Assembly: GCF_013204825.1 (NCBI RefSeq)
Contig: NZ_JABMKV010000002.1
Span: 434,001-498,000, forward strand
Direction: 5' to 3'
DNA: 64,000 bases
From: Pedobacter boryungensis
GTDB lineage: Bacteria > Bacteroidota > Bacteroidia > Sphingobacteriales > Sphingobacteriaceae
The translations under genes and the position numbers were made by a program. This document shows positions 1 through 8,434 of the stretch, in pieces; the first letter of the stretch is position 1, and each line of letters opens with the position of its first letter. The notes under the pieces were generated by a model. That model was given only the letters and a program-made list of their open reading frames with translations, did no database searches and was not told the origin of the DNA.

Positions 1-219
1 TTCTTCTACGCGTAATAAAAAGCCTCCAGGCGCTGCTTTAGAACAACGATGCGATTGCAATGTGGGAATTAATTTTTCTATTCTTTCTCTAAAACCAGCT
101 ATTGTATTGGTTGGGCGTTGTTCTAATTCCTCCAAATCCAAACGCATTTGGATTAATTTTTTTCTGTTAATAGACCAAATATTTGGTCCTCTTAGCACCT
201 GTATGCCTAGTATTTTCAT
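1..219 (-). CDS. cphA: Cyanophycin synthetase, N-terminal part (runs off the left edge)
   Basis: Only the first 73 codons lie in the window. The start region reads MKILGIQVLRGPNIWSI and continues with a KLIQMRLDLEELEQRPT stretch, which I recognise as the typical beginning of CphA, the ATP-dependent ligase that polymerises aspartate and arginine into the storage polymer cyanophycin (multi-L-arginyl-poly-L-aspartate). The ATP-grasp and Mur-ligase domains would lie beyond the edge and cannot be checked. The identification is strengthened by the divergent neighbour, a cyanophycinase, and the isoaspartyl peptidase after it. The ATG (complement of 217-219) is the first residue of the conserved N-terminus. 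Confidence 0.85.
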   Translation of the reverse strand, partial: MKILGIQVLRGPNIWSINRKKLIQMRLDLEELEQRPTNTIAGFRERIEKLIPTLQSHRCSKAAPGGFLLRVEE

Positions 220-476
220 TGTTGTTTATTTAAAATGGTAGTAAGGAGCGTTATGCTGAATTGAGCGTATAATTTCAAAGAAAAAATTAAAGTATAAAAA
301 TTTTCTCAGATTAAACGTTAATCTAACATTAAAAGTTTGTAATCGTTTTGCTAGGCTAATAAAATATATAGAAGCCATTTTAAATGTTAATTAAAAGCAT
401 AATATTGATAAAAATAATGTTAATTATTAGCCTAATGGTATATATTTGAATTTTAGCGAAAACCTAAAACGATAAG
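220..476. promoter_or_regulatory. Divergent intergenic region between cphA and cphB; -7 element TATATTTG at 441-448 for cphB
   Basis: This AT-rich 257-bp space separates the divergent cyanophycin synthesis and degradation genes. On the + strand TATATTTG at 441-448 fits the Bacteroidota -7 consensus TAnnTTTG and lies 28 bp before the cphB ATG. No good TTTG -33 element is found at the usual spacing, so the promoter call is moderate. I found no clear minus-strand -7 element for cphA and no riboswitch-like fold. Confidence 0.45.
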
Positions 477-1349
477 ATGGCTCCAAAAGGGAAATTAATT
501 ATAATTGGCGGTGCAATAAATACAGGAAGTTTTGCCGAAACACAGTTCGGATTGCCGCAAAACATGAACTTTTTTGAGCGTGGAATTTTAAAAAGGATAA
601 CTACCGAATCTATTAAAGGAAACGATTCTAGGTTTGAGATTATGACTACCGCCTCTCTAATTCCAGAACGTGTTGGTGAAGAATACATTAAAGCTTTTGC
701 TCAATTAGATGTTCATGATGTTGGTGTACTAAACATTGGAAGTAGAGAAGAAGCAAATAGACCTGAGTATGCAGAACGTGTTAAAAATGCGGATGTCATC
801 ATTTTTACTGGCGGCGATCAGTTGCGGTTATCCTCTATTTTTGGTGGAACAGAAATTCATCGCATTTTGCTAGATAAATATCAAAATACAGAAATTGTGA
901 TTGCTGGTACATCTGCAGGAGCTGCGGCTAGTTCTAAAAACATGATTTATCAAGGAAGTAGTAAAGATGCCTTACTAAAAGGAGAAGTTAAAATAACAGG
1001 TGGATTAGGCTTTATTGATGATGTTATTGTGGACACTCATTTTGTACAAAGAGGTAGAATTGGTCGTTTATTATATGCTGCCGCAAGTAACCCTGGTATT
1101 TTAGGAATTGGCTTGGGAGAAGATACAGGCCTATATATTCATGAAAATACAATGGAAGCTATTGGTTCTGGTATGGTTATTTTGGTTGATGGTCGCTATA
1201 TGGCAGATACCAATTTAACGGATGTAGAAATGGGACAGCCTGTATCTATAAAAAATATGATTGTGCATGTAATGTGTGATGGTGATGTTTACGATTTAAA
1301 AAGTCACCAATTAGTTATTCAGCATCCTAAAGTTGTTCCAACAGAATAA
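477..1349 (+). CDS. cphB: Cyanophycinase (peptidase family S51)
   Basis: The 290-residue protein matches cyanophycinase in length and order of motifs: a KLIIIGGAI N-terminus, FTGGDQLRL in the middle, and the nucleophile elbow GTSAGAA with Ser146. The family hydrolyses cyanophycin to beta-Asp-Arg dipeptides by a serine-type mechanism. No signal peptide is visible, so it is the intracellular type. It is followed after 24 bp by an isoaspartyl peptidase that would cleave the dipeptide, and it faces cphA across a shared intergenic region. Together the three genes make up a complete store-and-mobilise pathway for nitrogen. Confidence 0.93.
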   Translation: MAPKGKLIIIGGAINTGSFAETQFGLPQNMNFFERGILKRITTESIKGNDSRFEIMTTASLIPERVGEEYIKAFAQLDVHDVGVLNIGSREEANRPEYAERVKNADVIIFTGGDQLRLSSIFGGTEIHRILLDKYQNTEIVIAGTSAGAAASSKNMIYQGSSKDALLKGEVKITGGLGFIDDVIVDTHFVQRGRIGRLLYAAASNPGILGIGLGEDTGLYIHENTMEAIGSGMVILVDGRYMADTNLTDVEMGQPVSIKNMIVHVMCDGDVYDLKSHQLVIQHPKVVPTE

Positions 1350-1373
1350 TTTTAGTTAAAAAGTTTGTACTAA

Positions 1374-2216
1374 ATGAAAGTTATTATACATGGTGGTTTT
1401 TTTAGCGAATCTGCTACCAATCAAGAAACAAAAAAAGCGAAGCAAGATGCTTTAGCCGAAATTGTAGAAAAGGCCTATCGTTTTTTAACCTCCCATACAG
1501 CATTAGAAACCGTTGTATATGCCACAAGTCTGTTAGAAAATAATGAACTATTTAACGCTGGGATAGGTTCTCAAATCCAAAGTGATGGCAAGGTTAGGTT
1601 AAGTGCATCCTTAATGGATGGCAAAACACAAAAATTTAGTGGTGTTATTAATTTAGAAGACGTTAAAAATCCCATTGCAGTTGCGCAAAAATTGCTCAAT
1701 TATGATGACCGTGTTTTAAGCGGTGAAGGGGCTCTAGCTTTCGCAAGAAATAACGGATTCGAGTATTTTAATCCTATAACTGCTCAAAGACAATCAGAGT
1801 ATGAAGCAAAATTAAATCAACAAGAAAGAAAAGGAACTGTTGGTTGCGTGGCTTTAGATGCAGAGGGAAATTTAGCTGCGGCGACATCAACTGGTGGAAA
1901 AGGTTTTGAAATTCCTTGTCGTGTAAGCGATTCTGCTACAGTCGCTGGAAATTTTGCTACAGATTTTGCTGGGATTTCTTGTACTGGAGTAGGTGAAGAT
2001 ATTGTAAGTGGTGCATTAGCTGCCAAAATTGTAACTCGCGTAACTGATGGTTTCACATTAAAAGCTGCTTGCGATAAATCTTTTGAAGAATTAAAACCAT
2101 TTGATGGATTTGCAGGGGTAGTCGGAATATCTGCTAAAGGCGAAATTTATCATTGCTATTCACATCCATATATGGTTTGGGCATCTTTTGATGGTAGTTT
2201 ACAGGCGTTTAACTAA
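1374..2216 (+). CDS. iaaA: Isoaspartyl peptidase / plant-type L-asparaginase (Ntn hydrolase, T2)
   Basis: The 280-residue protein begins KVIIHGG, as plant-type asparaginases do, and carries the autoprocessing site before KGTVGCVALD, so Thr155 would become the N-terminal nucleophile of the beta subunit. The motifs ATSTGGKGF and GNFATDFAG fit the substrate pocket region of the T2 family, although the usual GRVGD-type motif is altered to CRVSDSA. It would split beta-Asp-Arg released by the upstream cyanophycinase into Asp and Arg. The 24-bp gap supports co-transcription. It is somewhat shorter than the 310-320 residues usual in the family. Confidence 0.88.
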   Translation: MKVIIHGGFFSESATNQETKKAKQDALAEIVEKAYRFLTSHTALETVVYATSLLENNELFNAGIGSQIQSDGKVRLSASLMDGKTQKFSGVINLEDVKNPIAVAQKLLNYDDRVLSGEGALAFARNNGFEYFNPITAQRQSEYEAKLNQQERKGTVGCVALDAEGNLAAATSTGGKGFEIPCRVSDSATVAGNFATDFAGISCTGVGEDIVSGALAAKIVTRVTDGFTLKAACDKSFEELKPFDGFAGVVGISAKGEIYHCYSHPYMVWASFDGSLQAFN

Positions 2217-2236
2217 ATTTTATATATCTTTATCGG

Positions 2237-2917
2237 ATGAATAAAATCTGCTTAACGCTTGTTTGCTTGTTTTTGGTTTCTATATCAAATGCTCAAAATG
2301 TTAATTCAGGGCCTCAGGATATTCCTCAACCGATATCTGCAATTAATATTTCGGTATCGAATGTGGAGGAAACTAGTGCTGATGAATTTTTTGAAGATGC
2401 AGATCGTAACGAGCGTCGTGGTGATTTAAATGAAGCGCTAATTTTATTTGGAAAAGCTGCATTTGAATACAATAATGACAAAAAATTTAGTCGTTATGGA
2501 GCCTCTCTATTAAGAATGAGTAATGTACACTTATTGCTTTCACATTATACTGAAGCAGAGCAAGTTGTATTAAATGCTGCACTAAAAACTTATTCTCGAA
2601 TTGGCAGCAAATCTGGTCAAATGGCGTCATATAATCAACTTGGTAAAATTTATTTTGCAGCTAATAAATTAACTCAATCTTTATGGTTCTATACCCAACA
2701 AGGAATGTTAGCGCAACAACTTAAAAACAATATTTCTTATATCGATTCAGTATTGGGTATTGCCTTGGTGAAGATTAAAAAGAAAGAATATAGTTTAGCT
2801 ATTAAGGATGTAAACAGAGCGGAGTTACTTGCCAAAAATGCAAAAATCACCCAATTTGCACAGCAGATAAAAAGCAGCAGATCAACTATTGCTGAGAAGC
2901 AAAATATCAAAAAATAA
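2237..2917 (+). CDS. Secreted TPR-repeat protein of unknown role
   Basis: The 226-residue protein starts with a Sec signal peptide ending SISNAQ and contains about three to four degenerate tetratricopeptide helices (for example RRGDLNEALILFGKAA and SYNQLGKIYFAANKLTQS). It lacks kinase or DNA-binding motifs. It lies 20 bp after iaaA but is functionally closer to the two TPR histidine kinases that follow: its TPR region resembles their sensor halves, so it may be a truncated relative or an accessory partner in sensing. Possible start ATG at 2237 is preceded by a TATCTTTA-like -7 element. Confidence 0.75.
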   Translation: MNKICLTLVCLFLVSISNAQNVNSGPQDIPQPISAINISVSNVEETSADEFFEDADRNERRGDLNEALILFGKAAFEYNNDKKFSRYGASLLRMSNVHLLLSHYTEAEQVVLNAALKTYSRIGSKSGQMASYNQLGKIYFAANKLTQSLWFYTQQGMLAQQLKNNISYIDSVLGIALVKIKKKEYSLAIKDVNRAELLAKNAKITQFAQQIKSSRSTIAEKQNIKK

Positions 2918-2981
2918 GAAATTCTTTAAAATCAGTAGAATAGGGTATTTGATTATTAGCTAATTAATCGAACTTTGTTTT

Positions 2982-4790
2982 GTGTCTTCTGAAAAACGAA
3001 ATTTATTTACAAAGATTTCCATTTCCATTACAGCCGTAATAGGAGTGCTGGTTTTATCATTACCTGTAATAGCCCAACAAAATAAATTATTAGATTCAGC
3101 TCAGAGTATCTTCAGGGCTCAACCAGAGTTAGCTTTATCACTTTTAGTACAAGTAAAAAATAACGCACTAAAAACAAAGGACAACAATTCTATTGTTGCT
3201 GCTGGATTAATTGAAGGGAATATTGCTTATTTTAAAGGAAAGCATGATAAAGCTTTAGAAATCTATTTACATGCTTTAGTTATCGCCGAAAAAAACAATT
3301 TACATGAGCAGATAGCTGCAGTTTGTAATGAGATAGGTACTTTATTTAAGAAAAACAAAGATCTAGAAAAAGCATTGTTTTATTATACGAGAGCTATGAA
3401 TGAGGCAATTGTCATTAATAATAATGCTCAAATAGCGAACTCCCACAATAACATCGGATTGGTTTATGAGGAAGAAGGAAATTATTCAAATGCATTAAAG
3501 CAATACCAAAAGTCATTATTTTATTATCAAAAAGCTAAGGAAAAACTGGGAGAATCTTACACTTTAGAATACATTGGTTATGTGTTTGGACTCATGAAAA
3601 AATATGAGTCTGCCAATGAATACTTGCAAAAAAGCTTATCACTTCGAAGGGAATTAAAGGATAATTATGGTATCGCTGTTTGCCTAATTGAATTGACAGA
3701 GATCAATAGAGATAAAAAAGATTTTAAACAGGCAATAAGTTATGCTAAACAAGCCATTTCATTTTGTAAGGAAATAAATTATCCTGATATGTTGCAGCAA
3801 GGGTATTTATTGCTTTCAGAAATTTACGAGCAAAAAAAGGATTTCGATCAAGCATATCAAGCACACAAAAAATACGTATCTGTCAAAGATTCGATATTTA
3901 ATGTGACTAAAAGTAATCAGATAAACGAATTACAAACACAATATGATACTGAAAAAAAAGAGCAGAAAATTGATCTTTTAAATAAAGAAAGCGCAATTCA
4001 AAAACTAAAATTAACACAACGTGATGGAATTATTTTTGCGATTTGTCTTGCTTTCTTATTCTGTATTATTATTGGTTATTTAGTTTCCAATCGATATAAA
4101 TTAAAGCAGAATGCTCGGTTGCAAAATGCAGTTATTGTACAACAAGATTTAGCCGCAAAAGCAGTTTTAAATGCTGAAGAGAATGAACGTAAACGTATTG
4201 CTAATGAATTGCATGATGGGCTTGGTCAGATGTTCTCGGCAGTAAAATTAAATTTATCCGCATTAGCAGATCATTTTGAATTTAAGGATGAACATGGTAA
4301 AAAAATGTATGGTAAAACCCTCAGTTTGGTAGATGAAAGTTGTAAAGAGGTGCGGGTAATTTCTCATCAAATGACACCAAATGTTTTACTAAAATCAGGT
4401 TTAACAAGTGCCATAAGAGATTTTATTGATAAAATAGATGTCAAAAAATTAAAGGTTAATCTAAGCACATTTGGATTACAGGATCGTTTAGATGAAAATA
4501 TAGAAATTGTGTTATATCGAGTAATACAAGAGACCGTGAATAATGTGATTAAACATGCTGGAGCAAATAGTTTAGATATTCAATTAACAAAAGATGAAGA
4601 AGGGATAAATGTAATGATTGAGGACAATGGGAATGGTTTTGATGCTAATCATATGGAAAAATTTGAAGGCATGGGATTAAAAAATATTCTTACGCGTGTA
4701 ACATATTTAAATGGAACCGTAGACTTTTCTTCTACACCTGATCAAGGAACACTTATTGCAATTTTTATCCCTTGCAAGAAGCAGGCATAA
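2982..4790 (+). CDS. TPR-sensor histidine kinase, HisKA_3/NarX type (copy 1)
   Basis: The 602-residue protein has a signal peptide, about seven TPR units (residues 40-310), a coiled-coil linker, one membrane helix (about 345-365), a HisKA_3 dimerisation domain with phospho-acceptor His411 in ERKRIANELHDGLGQ, and a C-terminal HATPase domain with N box (ETVNNVIKHAG), IEDNGNGFD and GMGLKNI. The sensor is therefore periplasmic and the kinase cytoplasmic. Translation appears to start at GTG 2982: an in-frame stop lies 18 bp upstream and no ATG is available. The next gene is a close paralogue and the response regulator follows, so the three form one signalling unit. Confidence 0.9.
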   Translation: MSSEKRNLFTKISISITAVIGVLVLSLPVIAQQNKLLDSAQSIFRAQPELALSLLVQVKNNALKTKDNNSIVAAGLIEGNIAYFKGKHDKALEIYLHALVIAEKNNLHEQIAAVCNEIGTLFKKNKDLEKALFYYTRAMNEAIVINNNAQIANSHNNIGLVYEEEGNYSNALKQYQKSLFYYQKAKEKLGESYTLEYIGYVFGLMKKYESANEYLQKSLSLRRELKDNYGIAVCLIELTEINRDKKDFKQAISYAKQAISFCKEINYPDMLQQGYLLLSEIYEQKKDFDQAYQAHKKYVSVKDSIFNVTKSNQINELQTQYDTEKKEQKIDLLNKESAIQKLKLTQRDGIIFAICLAFLFCIIIGYLVSNRYKLKQNARLQNAVIVQQDLAAKAVLNAEENERKRIANELHDGLGQMFSAVKLNLSALADHFEFKDEHGKKMYGKTLSLVDESCKEVRVISHQMTPNVLLKSGLTSAIRDFIDKIDVKKLKVNLSTFGLQDRLDENIEIVLYRVIQETVNNVIKHAGANSLDIQLTKDEEGINVMIEDNGNGFDANHMEKFEGMGLKNILTRVTYLNGTVDFSSTPDQGTLIAIFIPCKKQA

Positions 4791-4821
4791 TTATTTAAAA
4801 TACAACTCTTTATATAAAAAA

Positions 4822-4837
4822 TACCCGCTAGTGGGTA
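4822..4837. promoter_or_regulatory. Candidate response-regulator operator (palindrome) upstream of kinase copy 2
   Basis: The 16-mer TACCCGCTAGTGGGTA is a near-perfect palindrome. It matches 14 of 16 positions with the sequence at 7517-7532 upstream of the lipoprotein gene. Its centre lies about 30.5 bp upstream of the start of the predicted -7 element at 4860, which places it near -43, a classical activator position. Binding by the neighbouring NarL-type regulator is inference. Confidence 0.5.
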
Positions 4838-4859
4838 TATGGGCTCCCGCTAATAAAAG

Positions 4860-4867
4860 TAATTTTG
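4860..4867 (+). promoter_or_regulatory. Promoter -7 element TAATTTTG of kinase copy 2
   Basis: TAATTTTG matches the Bacteroidota consensus TAnnTTTG and lies 17 bp before the ATG at 4885. No TTTG -33 element is seen, which would be expected if the promoter depends on an activator bound at 4822-4837. Confidence 0.5.
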
Positions 4868-4884
4868 ATTGCTAAATCATCCCA

Positions 4885-6828
4885 ATGAAATTTACGCTCT
4901 CAATCTTTATTTTTTTGGCATTATTCAATACATTGAAGGCACAGGATCAAAAAGTTCTTGATAGCCTTGAAAATGTATACAGTATCTCGAAAGATGATAA
5001 ACTTAAATTAAAAGTTTCTGGAGATTTATGCTGGAGTTATGGAAGTGTAAATTTCGATAAAGCACTTTTTTATGGTAATGCAGAATTACTCTTAGCCCAA
5101 AAATTAAAAGATAGCGCATCGATTGCCCTGGCTTATAGTGATATTGGGAATACGTACACTCGTGTAAACAATTTAAAAGAAGCTTTAAATTACCATCTAA
5201 AATCCCTAGCCTTAAGGGATAAATTAGGATTAAAGGCCAAAGCTGCTGGATCTATTTCTAATATCTCAATCATCTATAAACAACTTGGCAATTATAAAGA
5301 AGCATTGGATTACATGCATCGATCTTTAAAAATTTACGAAGAAGCAGGCGATGAAGTTAAGCAAGCTTTAGTGCTGGGGAATATTAGCAACGTTTATATG
5401 AATTATGAAAAATATGCTGCTGCCAAAGAAAGCTATGATAAGGTAATCGATTTAGCAAAAAAGAATAAAACAACTTCATTATTAGCGAGCGGTTATTCTG
5501 GTTTAATGAAATATAATTTTCAACTGAAGAAGTATGATCAAGCATTAAGAAGTGGAAAAATGGCCGCCAAATATTTAGATGATTTAAATATGAAAAGTGA
5601 TTTGGCAGCTGTCTACAACACAATTGGTCAGGTTTATTACGAAAAAGGAAATTATACAGAAGCAATAAAATACAATAACAACTCTTTACGATTTAGAGAG
5701 TTTATGAAAGATAAATTAGGGATTGCATCGTGTTACAAAAACTTAGGGGCTTGTTATGCAAAACTTAAAGATTATCCCAAAGCAGAGCAATATATTAACA
5801 AAAGTATAACGATTTTTAAAGAGCTGAATTCTAAAGATTATTTAAGAGAAGCATATACAATTCTAGCTAATGTCTTTGAAGAAAAACAAGATTACATTAA
5901 CTCGCTAAAATTTTTTAAGGAAGGTGCTGCGATGAAGGACAGTATCTATAATAAACAAACTACAGATAAAATAAGCGAACTGCAGATAACTTATCAGACC
6001 GAGAAAAAGATTCAACAAATTGCCTTACTTAATAAAGAGAACAAAATCCAAAAACTGTTGCTTTTAAAACGAAATATCTTTTTGAGTTTAGCAATTGGAG
6101 TATTGGTAATTACATTATTGTTTGGGTTTTTGCTTTTCAAAAGCATTAAATTGAAACAAGCCTCACGTTTACAGGCAGAAGTGATATTACAGCAAGATTT
6201 GGCCACTAAAGCGGTTTTAAATGCAGAAGAGAATGAGAGGAGACGGATTTCAGGAGAGTTACATGATGGTTTAGGGCAAATGTTTTCAGCTGTAAAAATG
6301 AACTTATCTGCTTTAACAGACGATTTGACATTTAAAAATGAGAGTAGCAAAGAAATGTTTGGAAAAACATTGAATTTGGTAGACGAAAGCTGCAAAGAGG
6401 TAAGATTAATTTCGCACCAGATGGCACCAAACGTATTACTAAAATCTGGTTTAGCAACTGCTGTGAGGGATTTCATCAGTAAAATTGATGCCCGTAAACT
6501 GAAAATTAATTTAGAAACATTCGGACTGCAACAACGGCTGGATCAAAATGTAGAAACAGTATTATACCGAGTAATCCAAGAAACAGTTAATAATGTCATT
6601 AAGCATTCTGGAGCAAATAGTTTAGATATTCAACTTACAAAAGACGAAGAAGGGATCAATGCCATGATTGAAGATAATGGAAAAGGGTTTGACACAGCAT
6701 CCCTAGAAAAATTTGAAGGAATAGGTTTAAAGAATATACGGAGTAGAGTGGAATACCTAAAAGGTTCAGTAGATTTTTCTTCTACACTACATTCCGGAAC
6801 ACTTGTCGCTATTCATATTCCTTTGTAA
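4885..6828 (+). CDS. TPR-sensor histidine kinase, HisKA_3/NarX type (copy 2)
   Basis: The 647-residue protein has the same architecture as the preceding gene: signal peptide ending TLKAQ, eight or so TPR units, coiled coil, a membrane helix around residues 395-420, HisKA_3 with His460 in ERRRISGELHDGLGQ, and a HATPase domain. The kinase halves of the two copies are nearly identical in long stretches (for example the VIQETVNNVIKH and SGANSLDIQLTKDEEG segments), whereas the TPR sensors differ more. This shows a tandem duplication with sensor divergence. Both kinases probably phosphorylate the regulator at 6877. It has its own predicted promoter. Confidence 0.9.
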   Translation: MKFTLSIFIFLALFNTLKAQDQKVLDSLENVYSISKDDKLKLKVSGDLCWSYGSVNFDKALFYGNAELLLAQKLKDSASIALAYSDIGNTYTRVNNLKEALNYHLKSLALRDKLGLKAKAAGSISNISIIYKQLGNYKEALDYMHRSLKIYEEAGDEVKQALVLGNISNVYMNYEKYAAAKESYDKVIDLAKKNKTTSLLASGYSGLMKYNFQLKKYDQALRSGKMAAKYLDDLNMKSDLAAVYNTIGQVYYEKGNYTEAIKYNNNSLRFREFMKDKLGIASCYKNLGACYAKLKDYPKAEQYINKSITIFKELNSKDYLREAYTILANVFEEKQDYINSLKFFKEGAAMKDSIYNKQTTDKISELQITYQTEKKIQQIALLNKENKIQKLLLLKRNIFLSLAIGVLVITLLFGFLLFKSIKLKQASRLQAEVILQQDLATKAVLNAEENERRRISGELHDGLGQMFSAVKMNLSALTDDLTFKNESSKEMFGKTLNLVDESCKEVRLISHQMAPNVLLKSGLATAVRDFISKIDARKLKINLETFGLQQRLDQNVETVLYRVIQETVNNVIKHSGANSLDIQLTKDEEGINAMIEDNGKGFDTASLEKFEGIGLKNIRSRVEYLKGSVDFSSTLHSGTLVAIHIPL

Positions 6829-6876
6829 ATTAGTAAGATGGAACCGTATAGAAACCATACCACAATAAAATAGATA

Positions 6877-7512
6877 ATGGAAAATATGCTCTCAACAAAT
6901 TTATTCATTGTAGACGATCATCAATTAGTAGTTGATGGTTTACGGTCTTTGCTTAACAACGAAGAAAATTATACTATTGTTGGCTGTAGTAATCAGCCAA
7001 AAGAAGTAATGGAAAGGCTTGACGAATTAAGCGTAAATATTCTTCTTACGGATATCAATATGCCAGAAATGTCTGGTGTGGAGTTGACTAGATATGTAAA
7101 GAAAAAACACCCACATATTAAAGTCCTTGCATTGTCGATGTTTGGCGAACGACAAGTGATTAAAGAAATGATTGACGCAGGAATATCAGGATATATCCTT
7201 AAAAATACGGGGAAACAAGAATTATTAGAGGCATTAGATAAATTAGCTAAAGGTCAAACTTTTTTTGGCGAGGAAGTAACGCGTGAGTTAATGAAATCTT
7301 TTAGAAATAATGATGAAGAATCTCACCTCACCAATAGAGAAATTGAAATTATACGATTGATAGAATGCGAGCATAGCAACAAAAAAATCGCAGATATGTT
7401 ATTTATTAGCGAACGTACTGTTGAAACGCACCGTAAAAATATTTTTAGAAAAACCTGCACTCAAAGCATCGTAGGATTATTAAAGTATGCATATGAGCAT
7501 AAAATAATTTAA
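6877..7512 (+). CDS. NarL/LuxR-family response regulator
   Basis: The 211-residue protein has a receiver domain with the acidic pair D13-D14, phospho-acceptor Asp59 in LLTDINMPEMSG and a lysine in GYILKNTGK, followed by a GerE-type helix-turn-helix (LTNREIEIIRLIECEHSNKK, then ISERTVETHRKNIF). It lies 48 bp after the second kinase and is the obvious partner of both. The recurring palindromes at 4822, 7517 and 7541 are its most likely targets, which would imply autoregulation of kinase copy 2 and activation of the lipoprotein gene. Confidence 0.93.
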   Translation: MENMLSTNLFIVDDHQLVVDGLRSLLNNEENYTIVGCSNQPKEVMERLDELSVNILLTDINMPEMSGVELTRYVKKKHPHIKVLALSMFGERQVIKEMIDAGISGYILKNTGKQELLEALDKLAKGQTFFGEEVTRELMKSFRNNDEESHLTNREIEIIRLIECEHSNKKIADMLFISERTVETHRKNIFRKTCTQSIVGLLKYAYEHKII

Positions 7513-7516
7513 GCTA

Positions 7517-7556
7517 TACCTGCTATTGGGTAGATAAATATACCCTAGCTCAGGTA
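7517..7556. promoter_or_regulatory. Two tandem palindromic operator candidates before the lipoprotein gene
   Basis: Site 1 is TACCTGCTATTGGGTA (7517-7532) and site 2 is TACCCTAGCTCAGGTA (7541-7556), set 24 bp apart. Site 1 matches the 4822-4837 palindrome at 14 of 16 positions. Site 2 keeps the TACC/GGTA arms. Its centre is about 31.5 bp from the -7-like AATTTTTG at 7580-7587, almost the same distance as at the kinase promoter. The whole segment can also fold as a hairpin and might help end the upstream transcript. Confidence 0.5.
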
Positions 7557-7606
7557 TTGTAGAGCGTAGTGATTTTTTCAATTTTTGCTTAATAAAATTA
7601 ATCAAA

Positions 7607-8074
7607 ATGAAAAAATTTACAATTATCCTAGTAGCATTTGCAATGCTCAGTACAGTATTTGTTTCTTGTAAAAAAGATGAAGAAACAGTTAAAGCAGCAG
7701 GTTCTGCAAGTGCATCATTAACAGTTGGAAGTGCAGCCGCTGTAACATGGACAGCAACTGCAGCTACAGCAGTAAAATCTGGAACGAGTTATACCATTAC
7801 TGCCACAGGCACAAATAGTACGAATTTGGTAATCAAAGTTGACAATGTCACAGCGGCAGGCACCTATACCTTAACAACAGCTCCAAGAACTGCCTCATTT
7901 ACAACAGGCGGGAAAACTTACTCAACTACAAACAATGGCGGTGGAAACGTGATCATCACTTCATTAACAGGGGATAAAATTGAAGGAACTTTCTTAGCAG
8001 AGATGTTCGATGGAACAACATCCACAGCTGTTTATTGCAGTTTAGGAAGTGGAAAATTCTCTGCTTCTTTTTAA
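7607..8074 (+). CDS. Small Thr/Ser/Ala-rich lipoprotein, family not recognised
   Basis: The 155-residue protein has a lipoprotein signal (STVFVSC, Cys at residue 21) followed by KKDEE. The rest is rich in small and beta-forming residues and resembles a compact beta-sandwich; a GGGNVIITSLTGDKIEG stretch near the C-terminus is typical of Bacteroidota surface or periplasmic lipoproteins of the DUF6252-like kind, which I cannot confirm. Two operator-like palindromes precede it, so it may be the main output of the two-component system upstream. A small HTH protein follows 29 bp later. Confidence 0.75.
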   Translation: MKKFTIILVAFAMLSTVFVSCKKDEETVKAAGSASASLTVGSAAAVTWTATAATAVKSGTSYTITATGTNSTNLVIKVDNVTAAGTYTLTTAPRTASFTTGGKTYSTTNNGGGNVIITSLTGDKIEGTFLAEMFDGTTSTAVYCSLGSGKFSASF

Positions 8075-8103
8075 AAGAAGTAACGATTTTAAACCAGAAC
8101 GCT

Positions 8104-8331
8104 ATGAATACAAAAACATGTGCTAAAGTAATTGACATTTTGAGTAGGCGTGAGGTTGAAATTGTTAAATTAATAACTCAAGAATACAGTAATGAAGATA
8201 TTGCGACTTATTTAGCGATAAGTAAACGAACGGTGGAAACACATCGTAAAAACATCTTCAAAAAAACAAAAGTTAAAAGTGTGGTTGGTTTGGTGATGTT
8301 AGCGATTAAAAGCAAGTTAATTTCAGCATAG
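8104..8331 (+). CDS. Stand-alone LuxR/GerE helix-turn-helix protein, 75 residues
   Basis: Starting at ATG 8104 the protein is almost entirely a GerE domain: LSRREVEIVKLITQEYSNED, then ISKRTVETHRKNIFKKTKVK. It closely resembles the DNA-binding half of the response regulator at 6877 (both share RTVETHRKNIF) but has no receiver domain. A longer reading starting at 8035 would overlap the lipoprotein gene by 40 bp and is unlikely. A protein with the same recognition helix but no phosphorylation switch could compete for, or constitutively occupy, the same palindromes. A strong terminator follows. Confidence 0.8.
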   Translation: MNTKTCAKVIDILSRREVEIVKLITQEYSNEDIATYLAISKRTVETHRKNIFKKTKVKSVVGLVMLAIKSKLISA

Positions 8332-8356
8332 AAATAGTTAACTTTATAAAGTTTAC

Positions 8357-8390
8357 AAAAAAGATACAGTTAAAAGCTGTATCTTTTTTG
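8357..8390 (+). terminator. Rho-independent terminator after the HTH gene
   Basis: A 13-bp perfect stem (8357-8369 with 8377-8389) with a 7-nt loop ends in a run of T. It closes the signalling locus on the + strand. Confidence 0.85.
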
Positions 8391-8434
8391 TTTATTTGAG
8401 AAATTGGTATCATATTGGATAATGATTTATAAGA

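Noticed and set aside
8035..8103. Extended start of the small LuxR protein at ATG 8035
   Set aside because: It would overlap the lipoprotein gene by 40 bp and add residues foreign to the HTH fold; ATG 8104 is suitable.
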